This document shows positions 39,398 through 48,286 of a DNA stretch of 64,000 nucleotides, one piece after another. Made by a program: the position numbers and the translations under genes. This DNA comes from a virus. The notes below the pieces were generated by a model. It had not been told where the DNA came from and made no database searches. It worked only from the letters and a program-made list of their open reading frames with translations. Numbering within the stretch: the stretch's first letter is position 1; every line of letters begins with the position of its first letter. The stretch spans positions 1 through 64,000 of IMG/VR virus record IMGVR_UViG_3300020171_000019; one strand, given 5' to 3'.

Positions 39398-39865
39398 ATG
39401 CGTGGCATATCGAAGAAGGCGATTCCGTATGTTCCGGAGCGTGATCGCGAAGCACCGGAAGGCGAACAGACAACATTCTGGGTGCGGCCAAGGAAGGGCG
39501 ATGAGGGGGCCAAAATCGTATCCCTCTATACCGGCGCAGAGAGGGCTAACCCAGGGGCCTACCGGCAAATCTCAGAAGCCAAGTGGAAAGCTGCAGATGT
39601 AACCGTTTGGCTCGACACGGTGGAGAAGATAGACAACTTCGCATTCTCAGAGGACTTCCCGGAGCTTCAGGCACAGGGTTTTATTGAGGAGATTTCTGAC
39701 CCGGAACTCCTCAAGAAGGTGATGCGCGACATCCCACTTGAGGACTACAACGAAGTAATCAACTTCGCGGCCAAGATTTCGACCTTGACGGAGACGGAAA
39801 AAAACGTCTCAGCCTCCTTGCCTATTTCTTCACGTGGGTCGGCGAGGAGCAAGATCGACAAGTAA
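39398..39865 (+). CDS. tail assembly chaperone (G-like)
   Basis: 155 aa. Located between tail tube and tape measure, the conserved position of tail assembly chaperones. Near its end the frame runs across A_AAA_AAC (39799-39805), a canonical -1 slippery heptamer. Slippage would replace the last about 19 residues by the 171-residue T part. FWVRPRKGDEGAKIVSLY and ISDPELLKKVMRDIPLEDYN are the conserved-looking parts. Confidence 0.75.
   Translation: MRGISKKAIPYVPERDREAPEGEQTTFWVRPRKGDEGAKIVSLYTGAERANPGAYRQISEAKWKAADVTVWLDTVEKIDNFAFSEDFPELQAQGFIEEISDPELLKKVMRDIPLEDYNEVINFAAKISTLTETEKNVSASLPISSRGSARSKIDK
39799..39805 (+). promoter_or_regulatory. -1 programmed frameshift site
   Basis: A AAA AAC in the zero frame. 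After slipping back one base the ribosome reads CGT CTC AGC and continues without stop to 40318-40320. A and C are the favoured last-codon choices for tandem slippage. Confidence 0.8.
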
Positions 39866-40320
39866 CCTACACGTGTGGTTTCTGCAAGCGAAGAGGATTT
39901 CAAGAAGAACGGGCCTGTTATCTGGAGGAAGCATCCTACGCAATCCCGTTACCCGTTCTGGCAGAAGATGGCGATAGACCGAGATTGACAACCGAAGTAG
40001 CGTCGGTAGAGATGGATGCTGACGCTGCGGTCGATGCACTGGCAAGACTTCACGAGAGGATACCACAATGGACAATGGGCATGGTGTGGTTGCAATGGCT
40101 TCCTGCACTGTGTCCATTGTCATTGTCAACCGATCAGGACGTTTTTCTCCTGGCGCGGGAAACAGAGATGCGAGAATATCATCTTCCCTACTATGCCGGG
40201 GGGCTTGCGGATCAACCACAGAAGGTGCTGGAGGGCTTCGCGGCAATCAGAGACGGCAGAGGACAAAGGGAAATGGATCGAATAGAGGAGCAACGGATCA
40301 AAATGAGTTCAAAGGATTGA
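39805..40320 (+). CDS. tail assembly chaperone T extension (made by -1 frameshift)
   Basis: 171 codons open in the -1 frame with no usable early start, so it is expected only as a GT-type fusion of about 307 aa. It has a CGFCKRRGFQEERAC cysteine motif and a helical end (DRIEEQRIKMSSKD). In lambda-like phages the fusion recruits tape measure and tail tube. The gene ends 10 nt before tape measure. Confidence 0.75.
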   Translation, partial: RLSLLAYFFTWVGEEQDRQVTYTCGFCKRRGFQEERACYLEEASYAIPLPVLAEDGDRPRLTTEVASVEMDADAAVDALARLHERIPQWTMGMVWLQWLPALCPLSLSTDQDVFLLARETEMREYHLPYYAGGLADQPQKVLEGFAAIRDGRGQREMDRIEEQRIKMSSKD

Positions 40321-40330
40321 GGAGGACAAA

Positions 40331-43300
40331 ATGCCTCCAGGACTAAGCAGACGGCTTTCTCTCATAGTTGATATGTCGAGCAAGGCGGCACTGACCGGCC
40401 TGAAGCAACTGCAGTCTGCCATAAATGCTGTGAGTGCTACGGCAGGTCGTGTAGGAACAGGCGCAGCGACGGGGTTCTCTGCACTGCAGAAAGGCGCAAG
40501 CGCAGCAACGGGAGCAATGCAACGACTTGGGGAGGGGATACGTTCGTCTTGGATGATTGCGAGTATTGCTATCTCTGCAGTATCGGCGGCCATTGGACTG
40601 TTTATCAACAAGACCGCAGCAGCCTATCAACAGATGCAGTCTGCGACGATTGGACTCAGGACGATTGCGAAGAGCTACGGCTATTCCGGTGACGAAGCTG
40701 AGGCAGCGGCGCGACAGCTTGAGAAGTCAACCAACGGCTTCCTGGATATGGGGAGCGCAGCACAGGCGCTCAAAAACCTTCTCGGTGCCGGACTTGATCT
40801 ACCAAGAGCAACTGAACAAATCAAGGCCATGACAGAACAGGCTATTTTCAACAGGCAGACACATTATGGACTGGCCGAGGCAGTAATCGTAGCGACTGAA
40901 GGCATCAAGAACGAGATGTCAATTGCAGCAGATGCTACCGGTACAACCAAGAACCTGGCTCTAATGTGGAGGGACTACGCGAAAGCTCGTGGTCTGAATG
41001 TGATGGAACTCACGAAACTACAGAAAGCCGAAGCAGCATATATCGGATTCATGGAAGAAGGAACGCGATCGGCTGGAGACTTCTCGAAGGCATTGGGCAC
41101 TGCACAAGGATTTGAGGTGATGCTCGGTTTTGCTGTCAGAAAGACGAGTCAGGCTATCGGAGAGTTTTCCGCTCAACTGAAATGGGGCGTGGCGAATGCC
41201 CTGACCCCTTATATCACTCAAGTCAGGACGTGGATTGAAGCGCACAAAGAGGCGATAAGAGCAAAAGTTGCCGAGTGGGTGAGATCCATTACCGCTGCCA
41301 TAGCACAGGCCATTGAGACGGGCATCAAGTATGGCAGTATGCTTATCGATTGGATAATGAAGAATCGGGACTTCATTCTGGAGGTTGGGAAGGCCGCTGC
41401 GATAATCGGAGCACTGGCTGTGGCGATGTCTTATCTGAAGAGTCCGATACTCGTGTCTATCGCAGCGCTATTGGTGCTCATGGCGCAATCCGAGGTGCTG
41501 CGCGGAGTGCTGATGGAGTTGGCAAAGTTTGTCAATGACCACAAGGGGGTTTTGTTGACGATGCTCGGCATGTTCGTGGCGACACAGATCGTAACGAGCA
41601 TCACTATGGTCACAGGGATGGTTGGCAAGTTGCAGTTTGCACTGTTGGCTCTTGCGACCAGCCCCGCAGTTCCCATGTTCGTAACATCCCTGGTTCAAGG
41701 GTTTGCCGCCATAATGGTTGCAGCGGGGCCGTGGTTGCTCTTGGTTGGAGCGTTGACGGCGGCGGGGGTAGCACTTTACAGGATGTGGGACGAATCAAAC
41801 AAGCGAATGAAAGAAGCTGCAAAAACAACAGCAAACATGAAAACGCCGATAGAGAACGACATGACTGCGTTGATGGATATGTCGCGCGAACTACAGAAGC
41901 TTCCCAAGGAGCAATCCATCAAGATAAAGACAATGGGGATGACGGAAACACAGACAACAGTGCGTGACTACATGAAAGTGCTTGAGGAAATACCGCGAGA
42001 CAAGAGGATCAAGCTCAACATCACCGGCAAGAGCGAGATAGAGGCTTCGGTAGACGAGCATATCCGGCAACTCGAACGGCTACCCAAAGAGCAACTCATC
42101 AAGATAACGACATATGGCGAAAAGGAAGCAACTACGACAGCCGGAGCACACCTGCAGACTGTGCTTGGCGCAGCCGCTGCGACCCAGAAGGCCATGCGTA
42201 AACCAGAGGGACAGCGGACGCCGGAGGAGCGCGAGCAGATTGGATTGTTTTCTGCAAAGAAGTATGGGTTCTCCTTGACCGATTTGCCAGTTGCACGAAA
42301 GACACCTACATCTGCCACAAAAGCAACTGATGAGCAAATGCAGGCCATGAAGAAACTCAGAAATCTCCAAGCTGAGATCAACATGGAGGCCATGTCGGGT
42401 TATGCTAAGGAAGTTGAGGCAATCAGACAAAAACGCGAGGCCAGCATTGCAGAGCAAGGCGAACTACAGAAGAAGGCCGGTGTTGCAGTGACGTTGATTG
42501 CCAATACTACTCTCGCTGAAAAGGAAGCGGCTACAGCACGACAGAAACTTGACCAAGAGACATTGAGTAAAGTCAGGGAGACCATGGGTGAAATTATGGC
42601 CCTTGGAATGACGAATACTCAGGTTGAATTGGCAAACATCGATGCGGTCAAGCAGGCCAGGATTAAGGCACTCGTTGAGACTCGAAATATGCTCCGAGCA
42701 ATGGCCGAAGCACCCGGGGCAGGGCCAGAGGCAAAACAACGGCTCGCTGAGTTTGAGAGAAAAATCCCACAGAGCTTGGCAGGAGTTGAAACGGTTGCTG
42801 CAACGTCAAAAGTAGATGTAGTCAAGAAAGGCAAGGAAGAAGATAAACAAAAACTGGTGGATGCACAGAAAGCAATGATGGACGAGATGACTACTGCTGC
42901 TATAGCGGCCTATAATCGCGGTGATATTGCGGATGCATTATCCACTGGAAAAAAGATTGAGAATATGCAACGAGTGGCTAACTCAAAACAAGAACTTATC
43001 ACTGCTATGATGGCCGGGGAATCTGCTCTTACTGAGTATCTCCTGAATGAATGGGGCCGACAATCTGAAGCCCATCAGACGATGCTTGATGTTACCAAGA
43101 ATTCTTTTATGGCCGTGGCGCTAGTAATGGAGCGTGTCGGTCAGGCAATGTTTGATAAGGACGTAAGGCGACAACTTACAGCCGTAAATGTAGCCAAGAT
43201 GGCAGGACGGGCTGTATTGGCTGAATTTGCTGATATGATCAAGGCCAAGCTGGAATTGCGTATGAAAGAATATGTATTGGAGGCAACAGCAGCAGCAATT

Positions 43301-43690
43301 TCTCTTAATTTCGTGCAGGCAGCCAAGTATGCAGCATTGGCGGCACTTACGGGATTGGCCGCTGGTGTTGCGGGTGGATATGCAGAACGGCAACGCAGCT
43401 TGATAGACAAGCAACTGAGTGTCCCAACAGGACAGACACAAGGAGGAGGGAGTGGTGGTGGTGAAGGTATTTATGGAGGATCACGCGCCGAAACTACGTC
43501 CTTTGCCGCTGTGTCCGTCCAGAAGGAACCGAACATCACGATTGCGCCATCCGTGACAATAGAAGCCGGTCACGATGTTTTCATAGGCGAGGGCAGCGTT
43601 GAGGAATTCAAGGTTTCACTGGAGCGCGTGATGGTGCAGTCCATCAAGGACGCGATGAGCACCGGACAAATCAAGGTAGGGAGAGGATGA
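40331..43690 (+). CDS. tape measure protein
   Basis: 1119 aa, the second-longest gene of the window, directly after the chaperones. Long helical stretches and hydrophobic segments (ILEVGKAAAIIGALAVAMSY; AIMVAAGPWLLLVGALTAAG) and a Gly-rich stretch near the C-terminus (GGGSGGGEGIYGG). It sets tail length and leaves the tail at ejection. Residues about 525-610 repeat a LPKEQSIKIKTMG / IPRDKRIKLNITG / LPKEQLIKITTYG motif three times. Confidence 0.85.
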   Translation: MPPGLSRRLSLIVDMSSKAALTGLKQLQSAINAVSATAGRVGTGAATGFSALQKGASAATGAMQRLGEGIRSSWMIASIAISAVSAAIGLFINKTAAAYQQMQSATIGLRTIAKSYGYSGDEAEAAARQLEKSTNGFLDMGSAAQALKNLLGAGLDLPRATEQIKAMTEQAIFNRQTHYGLAEAVIVATEGIKNEMSIAADATGTTKNLALMWRDYAKARGLNVMELTKLQKAEAAYIGFMEEGTRSAGDFSKALGTAQGFEVMLGFAVRKTSQAIGEFSAQLKWGVANALTPYITQVRTWIEAHKEAIRAKVAEWVRSITAAIAQAIETGIKYGSMLIDWIMKNRDFILEVGKAAAIIGALAVAMSYLKSPILVSIAALLVLMAQSEVLRGVLMELAKFVNDHKGVLLTMLGMFVATQIVTSITMVTGMVGKLQFALLALATSPAVPMFVTSLVQGFAAIMVAAGPWLLLVGALTAAGVALYRMWDESNKRMKEAAKTTANMKTPIENDMTALMDMSRELQKLPKEQSIKIKTMGMTETQTTVRDYMKVLEEIPRDKRIKLNITGKSEIEASVDEHIRQLERLPKEQLIKITTYGEKEATTTAGAHLQTVLGAAAATQKAMRKPEGQRTPEEREQIGLFSAKKYGFSLTDLPVARKTPTSATKATDEQMQAMKKLRNLQAEINMEAMSGYAKEVEAIRQKREASIAEQGELQKKAGVAVTLIANTTLAEKEAATARQKLDQETLSKVRETMGEIMALGMTNTQVELANIDAVKQARIKALVETRNMLRAMAEAPGAGPEAKQRLAEFERKIPQSLAGVETVAATSKVDVVKKGKEEDKQKLVDAQKAMMDEMTTAAIAAYNRGDIADALSTGKKIENMQRVANSKQELITAMMAGESALTEYLLNEWGRQSEAHQTMLDVTKNSFMAVALVMERVGQAMFDKDVRRQLTAVNVAKMAGRAVLAEFADMIKAKLELRMKEYVLEATAAAISLNFVQAAKYAALAALTGLAAGVAGGYAERQRSLIDKQLSVPTGQTQGGGSGGGEGIYGGSRAETTSFAAVSVQKEPNITIAPSVTIEAGHDVFIGEGSVEEFKVSLERVMVQSIKDAMSTGQIKVGRG

Positions 43691-44289
43691 TGACCTGGGA
43701 TGAGGCGCAACCCTTGATCAATAGCATCGACGGCTTTCTGGGGGCACAAGAAGGGGAGTGGCTTTTTCGGCAGGTTCAGGCAATACCTGATAGTGCAGTT
43801 GTCGTGGAGATAGGAAGTCTGCGAGGGCGGTCAACGGCCTGCTTGGCTCTTGGGTGCAAAGGGACGCAAAAGAGAGTGATTGCCATTGATCCGTTTGTTG
43901 ACTGCCGGTATGACCTGGCAGGGGCGCAGTCCTACTTCGATGTCTGGCGTGGCAACATGGAGCGCATTGGGGTGATTGACCGGATTGAGTCTTTGGTTAT
44001 GGATAGTCGGCAAGCAGGCGCATTGTGGGGGCAGCGGCAAACACCAATACACTTACTTTTTGTCGATGGTTCGCATTTGAGGGATGACGTTATTGCTGAT
44101 TTCGAGGACTTCTTTCCTTGGGTTGTGGAGGGTGGGGTAGTTGCATTTCACGACATACTTAACAATTTTGTGGGGCCACAGGAAGCATGGGAAAGGTGCT
44201 CCGGACTGTTGATCAACGTCGGGATGTGTGATTCTATGATGTTCGGACAAAAACCGGCCACGAACTACGAGGGCAAGAATGGTCACTGA
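43687..44289 (+). CDS. class I SAM-dependent methyltransferase (Methyltransf_24-like)
   Basis: 200 aa overlapping the tape measure stop. VVVEIGSLRGRSTACLALG is the SAM-binding motif I, VIAIDPF motif II, and HLLFVDGSHLRDDVIADFED with GGVVAFHDI complete the O-methyltransferase-like pattern seen in sugar and cephalosporin hydroxylase-like methyltransferases. First of a run of carbohydrate and modification genes placed inside the tail operon. Confidence 0.8.
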   Translation: MMTWDEAQPLINSIDGFLGAQEGEWLFRQVQAIPDSAVVVEIGSLRGRSTACLALGCKGTQKRVIAIDPFVDCRYDLAGAQSYFDVWRGNMERIGVIDRIESLVMDSRQAGALWGQRQTPIHLLFVDGSHLRDDVIADFEDFFPWVVEGGVVAFHDILNNFVGPQEAWERCSGLLINVGMCDSMMFGQKPATNYEGKNGH

Positions 44290-44830
44290 CAGGTCTCTGC
44301 ATCGACACACCGTGGCGGATGGTTTTCTGAGACGTCATTTGCCACATGGTTCAGGAGTAGTGATTGATGTTGGAGCGAGCGAAAACCACGAATACGAAGA
44401 CAACTACCGGGCGACCTTTAAGTCATTCGGCTATGAATACAAGCCGGGATACCTTGTTGAAGGCTGGGATCTGGCGCAGAGACAAGGCTGCAAATATACT
44501 GGCATTTTCTGTTCTCACGTGCTTGAACACATTCCGAACGATGAAATAGCGGCCAAATATCTTTGGTCGATGGCAGGGAGCTTCCTGGTGGTGGTTCTGC
44601 CGATAGCCGATGAGCACATTGAATACGGGGAAGCTCGACAAGAGGAATGGGGTCATGTGCGGCGATACTCAATAGAGAGAGTGTTGTCATTGTTTCCTGA
44701 CTTGCCAGATGCCTGTGAGGTTGAGGATGTGATTTCTTTCCTTCCATCAGGGGAGTCATGTCCGTTTGACAACTGGCAAATAGAGTGCCTGTGGGTCAAG
44801 GAGGAGGATAGATGTCATTCTCGGGACTGA
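44279..44830 (+). CDS. SAM-dependent methyltransferase-like protein
   Basis: 183 aa. GVVIDVGASENHEYEDNYRA, then CSHVLEHIPNDEIAAKYLW, the xxHVLEH(I/V) motif of Methyltransf_11-type enzymes. The motif I glycines are reduced, so activity is likely but not certain. Overlaps both neighbours. Confidence 0.65.
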   Translation: MVTDRSLHRHTVADGFLRRHLPHGSGVVIDVGASENHEYEDNYRATFKSFGYEYKPGYLVEGWDLAQRQGCKYTGIFCSHVLEHIPNDEIAAKYLWSMAGSFLVVVLPIADEHIEYGEARQEEWGHVRRYSIERVLSLFPDLPDACEVEDVISFLPSGESCPFDNWQIECLWVKEEDRCHSRD

Positions 44831-45642
44831 GCCCCAACGGAGTGCCCTATACCTGTGATAGCTGGCCGGAAGACAAAACCGGCGACTTCAACTGTGCTAT
44901 CCTTGACATTGACATCACGCACAGATGCAACCTGCGATGCGACGGGTGTATGCACTACTGCAATTATGGTATCGGCGGCGATCATCCATTCGGTGAAGGA
45001 GGCCAGTGGATGCGGAATTGGGCCGGGAAAGTGAAACCGGCGCGATTCACGATTGTCGGCGGGGAGCCATTATTGCATCCAGGGTTACATGACTACATGT
45101 TGCTTGGCGCAGAACTGTTCCCGGATTCAAGGCGTCGGGTATATACGAATGGATGGTTTCTACATGCCACACTCGGAAAGTGGCTACAGGAGACCGGATT
45201 CGATCTCTACATAAGCATGTATCCTGTGTCCAGTGACAAGGTTTTGCGGCGAGATGAGGGTATCCGGAGGTTTCTGTCCGAGGTGCCACAGGACGTATCA
45301 GTGCAAGCCGTGCAGATGAAAGATCACTGGAGAAGACCGCATCTTGGCTTCGGGTCAACACTACGACCGCACAACAGCGATCCTGTAGGGGCGTGGTCTT
45401 GGTGTACCGCACGACACGCAGTCCAGTTACACGACAATCGACTCTGGAAATGCTGCGTGTCTGCATATCTGCCGATGGCCTTGGGAAAACTCGGACTTAT
45501 GGAATGTCCGGAATGGCAACCCTTCCTGGATCAACACAGCCTTGGGACAGAAGCAACATACGACGACGTGGCAGTATTCGCATTGCGCGGCGCAGAGGCC
45601 ATTTGCGAGATGTGCCCGGACGATGGATGGGGTGAGGTATGA
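44812..45642 (+). CDS. radical SAM protein with SPASM-like C-terminal cysteines
   Basis: 276 aa. THRCNLRCDGCMHYC carries the CxxxCxxC cluster motif. FTIVGGEPLLHPGLHDYM is the GGEP motif that contacts SAM. C-terminal WSWCTARHAVQLHDNRLWKC and AICEMCPDDG give the extra cysteines of a SPASM or twitch auxiliary cluster. Such enzymes perform radical chemistry on peptides, sugars or nucleosides. Its placement between methyltransferases and glycosyltransferases suggests modification of a glycan or virion peptide. Confidence 0.85.
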   Translation: MSFSGLSPNGVPYTCDSWPEDKTGDFNCAILDIDITHRCNLRCDGCMHYCNYGIGGDHPFGEGGQWMRNWAGKVKPARFTIVGGEPLLHPGLHDYMLLGAELFPDSRRRVYTNGWFLHATLGKWLQETGFDLYISMYPVSSDKVLRRDEGIRRFLSEVPQDVSVQAVQMKDHWRRPHLGFGSTLRPHNSDPVGAWSWCTARHAVQLHDNRLWKCCVSAYLPMALGKLGLMECPEWQPFLDQHSLGTEATYDDVAVFALRGAEAICEMCPDDGWGEV

Positions 45643-46373
45643 TCGTGTCGGTTGTTGTACCGGTCTGTAATGTGGATCAATTCACGGGGACGCTATTTTC
45701 CTTATCTCAACAGACGAGGATGGCTGACGAAATAGTGATGGTGATTGAGAGAAGATTGTTGGGATTGATTCCGCTGAAATGGGTTTGTAAGCAGTTGGAA
45801 CTGCCGATTGTCTGGTCTATAATCAAGGATGAGGACAGAGGGAAATCAGGCAAGCGCCGCAACATTGGAGCACGAGAGGCGAGGGGTGACATACTTCTCT
45901 TTGTAGATGACACGATTCTGCTACCAAACAATGCGATAGAACGAATGACGAGTTATTACCAGTCTGATTCATTGGCGGTATCTGCACGAATACTGTTGTG
46001 CTATGGCGACGAGGGGTGCATTGAAATGCCTCGCAAAGATGGCCTTTGTGCATGGGGGGCATACAGGCCGTGGACAAACACCTCAATGATTCAACGAGAC
46101 GTATTCTTCGACGTTGGAGCTTTTGATGAGGACGTGGATGACACAAAAGACGGCTGGGGGAACGATGATGAAGACATAACATATCGGATAATCAAAGCCG
46201 GAATTCCACACGTGATTGATACATCGGTGACTTGTATTCATCTTAACCATCCGCGGTATGCGGCTCGTGGGTGGACGGATGCAGGCAAGGCGTATTTTCA
46301 CAAGAAACACGGAATGACAGTTCCCGAAACACACCAATGGATACACGAAAGTGGACTCGTGAGGGTTGTATGA
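45639..46373 (+). CDS. family 2 glycosyltransferase
   Basis: 244 aa. MIVSVVVPVCNVDQFTGTLF is the GT-A start, GDILLFVDDTILLP holds the DxD-like metal site, and WGNDDEDITYRIIKAG the acceptor-side ED motif. It transfers a sugar from a nucleotide donor. No TM helix, so it is cytoplasmic. Confidence 0.8.
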   Translation: MIVSVVVPVCNVDQFTGTLFSLSQQTRMADEIVMVIERRLLGLIPLKWVCKQLELPIVWSIIKDEDRGKSGKRRNIGAREARGDILLFVDDTILLPNNAIERMTSYYQSDSLAVSARILLCYGDEGCIEMPRKDGLCAWGAYRPWTNTSMIQRDVFFDVGAFDEDVDDTKDGWGNDDEDITYRIIKAGIPHVIDTSVTCIHLNHPRYAARGWTDAGKAYFHKKHGMTVPETHQWIHESGLVRVV

Positions 46374-47251
46374 CTTCTTGGTTGATTCTTCTGGACAATG
46401 ACGAAAAGGGCAGCACGTCCGTCAGGCATGCACGATACATTGAACGAGTCCTTCGATCCCAGCCAAAAGAGCACTCGGTGCAACGCTTGGTGTGGCGAGA
46501 AGGGATCGTTGTTCCTGATGCTGATATTGTGATTGACATAGGTTCACGGTGCCGGATTGAGGAGATAGGGGCTAAACTGAAGATCAACTACATCGAAGCC
46601 CTCCCGGGGTATCACACTCCCCTTGATGACAAGCGATATGACCTCTACATCTCGGGTAGTCCGCAACTGGCGCAGAATGACAGATGGCACTATATTCCAC
46701 CGCCGGTTGATCCTGCAATGTTCAAAGCGGACGAGCAACACAAGACTTCATTGCCAGAGATTGACGGAGTGACATACATCGGCCAATACTATGGTATGAA
46801 GTCATACCGGAAGGACATGAACCGGCTTCAGGATTTCTTACAGGCAGCGAGCGCGATGTATCCGGTCTCGGTCTATGGAGACAACTGGCAATCAGCGCGA
46901 CCACCGTTGAGGCTGATGCACCGGGGGTACTGTGACCTGATAGACTTGTGGTCAGTGTATCGACATAGCATAGCGATCAACACAACCAAGGGTCTTGACC
47001 ATTCTTCCACGGCTTGCAATCTGCGCCCTATGGAAACATGGGCATCTGGGGGCATCCTGTGGTCTGATCCATTGCCTCCAGAGTTCGACGAATGGTATGT
47101 CCCATTGGGTGAGATAAACAAGGAAAGCCTGTGCAATGAGATCATGGAAAGGATGGAGCCACAACGAGAGGAATTTCGTCGGGTAGTTTGTGAACGATAC
47201 AACTACCGTGTGTTTGTGGATAAACTTCTGCGGCTGACACAAGAATACTGA
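46370..47251 (+). CDS. glycosyltransferase-like protein (CgeB-like)
   Basis: 293 aa, ATGA overlap. The C-terminal half, YRHSIAINTTKGLDHSSTAC followed by NLRPMETWASGGILWSD, resembles the E-x7-G donor-binding end of GT-B enzymes of the CgeB/Glyco_trans_1_2 type. The N-terminal half is a Rossmann-like domain (DIVIDIGSRCRIEEIGAKL). Confidence 0.65.
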   Translation: MTSWLILLDNDEKGSTSVRHARYIERVLRSQPKEHSVQRLVWREGIVVPDADIVIDIGSRCRIEEIGAKLKINYIEALPGYHTPLDDKRYDLYISGSPQLAQNDRWHYIPPPVDPAMFKADEQHKTSLPEIDGVTYIGQYYGMKSYRKDMNRLQDFLQAASAMYPVSVYGDNWQSARPPLRLMHRGYCDLIDLWSVYRHSIAINTTKGLDHSSTACNLRPMETWASGGILWSDPLPPEFDEWYVPLGEINKESLCNEIMERMEPQREEFRRVVCERYNYRVFVDKLLRLTQEY

Positions 47252-47260
47252 GAGGGCAAG

Positions 47261-48277
47261 ATGCGTATCGGTTTTTGGGTTGACGGCAATCGGATCGTGA
47301 CAGAATCGGACTTCCAGTCTCAACCCCTGGGAGGCACTGAGCACTCCATCTTGCGGCTGTCCCAAACACTGGCCGCACGAGGGCACGAGGTGTATCTGTC
47401 GGGGGCCACTGAAACCAGGGCAATACTTGATGGCCGTGTTGTGATTCTCCCAGCGACTTCTTTTCTGGCAATCCCCTATCTCGATGTGGTGATATGCACG
47501 AATGGATTGCATTCAATCCCGAATGCAAAGAGGGTCTTCTTGTGGTCGCACATCTACCAGTTTGATGCTCCCGATCCCGTTTCTATCTTGGATTGCGGCG
47601 GCATCGTCTATGCAAGTGAATCATATCGGGTGCTTCTGACGGAGAAATATCCGTGGCTTGAAGAGTCCAAGTGGTGGCAGATTCCCCTCGGAGTTGATAC
47701 AGCGCCAAAGACACGGCTCAAGCGGTACCCGTGGATAGCTTATGCAGCAATACCGAATCGGGGTCTCAGCGATTTATTGGCTTGGGTAGATGATTTTGTG
47801 GCCGCAGGAATTGAGAAAGTCATGGTTTACTCCGGATGGGAACTCTACTACCCATACCGCAAGGGATTAGAGGATCTTGCACCACTGGCGGAACACCCAA
47901 ATGTGCAGGTTATTGGGGCCTTGCCTTATCAGCAATTACAGAGAGAACTGTCAAGGTGCTTGATCTATTGCTACCCCTGTAATCTTTCTCAAGAGGAACC
48001 CTGGTGCCATTCTGTGCAGACTGCAATAGCCTGTGGTCTTCCGGTTGTGACGACGACTCCGAGGTGGCCGATGTCCGGGCGTGATCGTGGGCAGGTATGG
48101 TGCGGGAGCATAATCAGGAATGACCGCGAAGTGCAAGATCGCATGGTTGCGGCAGTGGCAAGACTCTGCGAGGACAAAGGATACTGGACTAAACTGCATA
48201 ACCAGGGCCAAGAAATCACACAAGAACACTCGTGGGACAAGATTGCCGAGCAATGGGAATCAGTACTCACGAGATAG
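47261..48277 (+). CDS. family 4-like glycosyltransferase
   Basis: 338 aa. MRIGFWVDGNRIVTESDF and LGGTEHSILRLSQTLAARGH are the GT-B N-terminal glycine-rich loop and helix. SQEEPWCHSVQTAIACGLPV is the GT4 E-x7-E-like donor site. Cytoplasmic retaining glycosyltransferase; substrate unknown. Confidence 0.8.
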   Translation: MRIGFWVDGNRIVTESDFQSQPLGGTEHSILRLSQTLAARGHEVYLSGATETRAILDGRVVILPATSFLAIPYLDVVICTNGLHSIPNAKRVFLWSHIYQFDAPDPVSILDCGGIVYASESYRVLLTEKYPWLEESKWWQIPLGVDTAPKTRLKRYPWIAYAAIPNRGLSDLLAWVDDFVAAGIEKVMVYSGWELYYPYRKGLEDLAPLAEHPNVQVIGALPYQQLQRELSRCLIYCYPCNLSQEEPWCHSVQTAIACGLPVVTTTPRWPMSGRDRGQVWCGSIIRNDREVQDRMVAAVARLCEDKGYWTKLHNQGQEITQEHSWDKIAEQWESVLTR

Positions 48278-48286
48278 GAGAATGGC

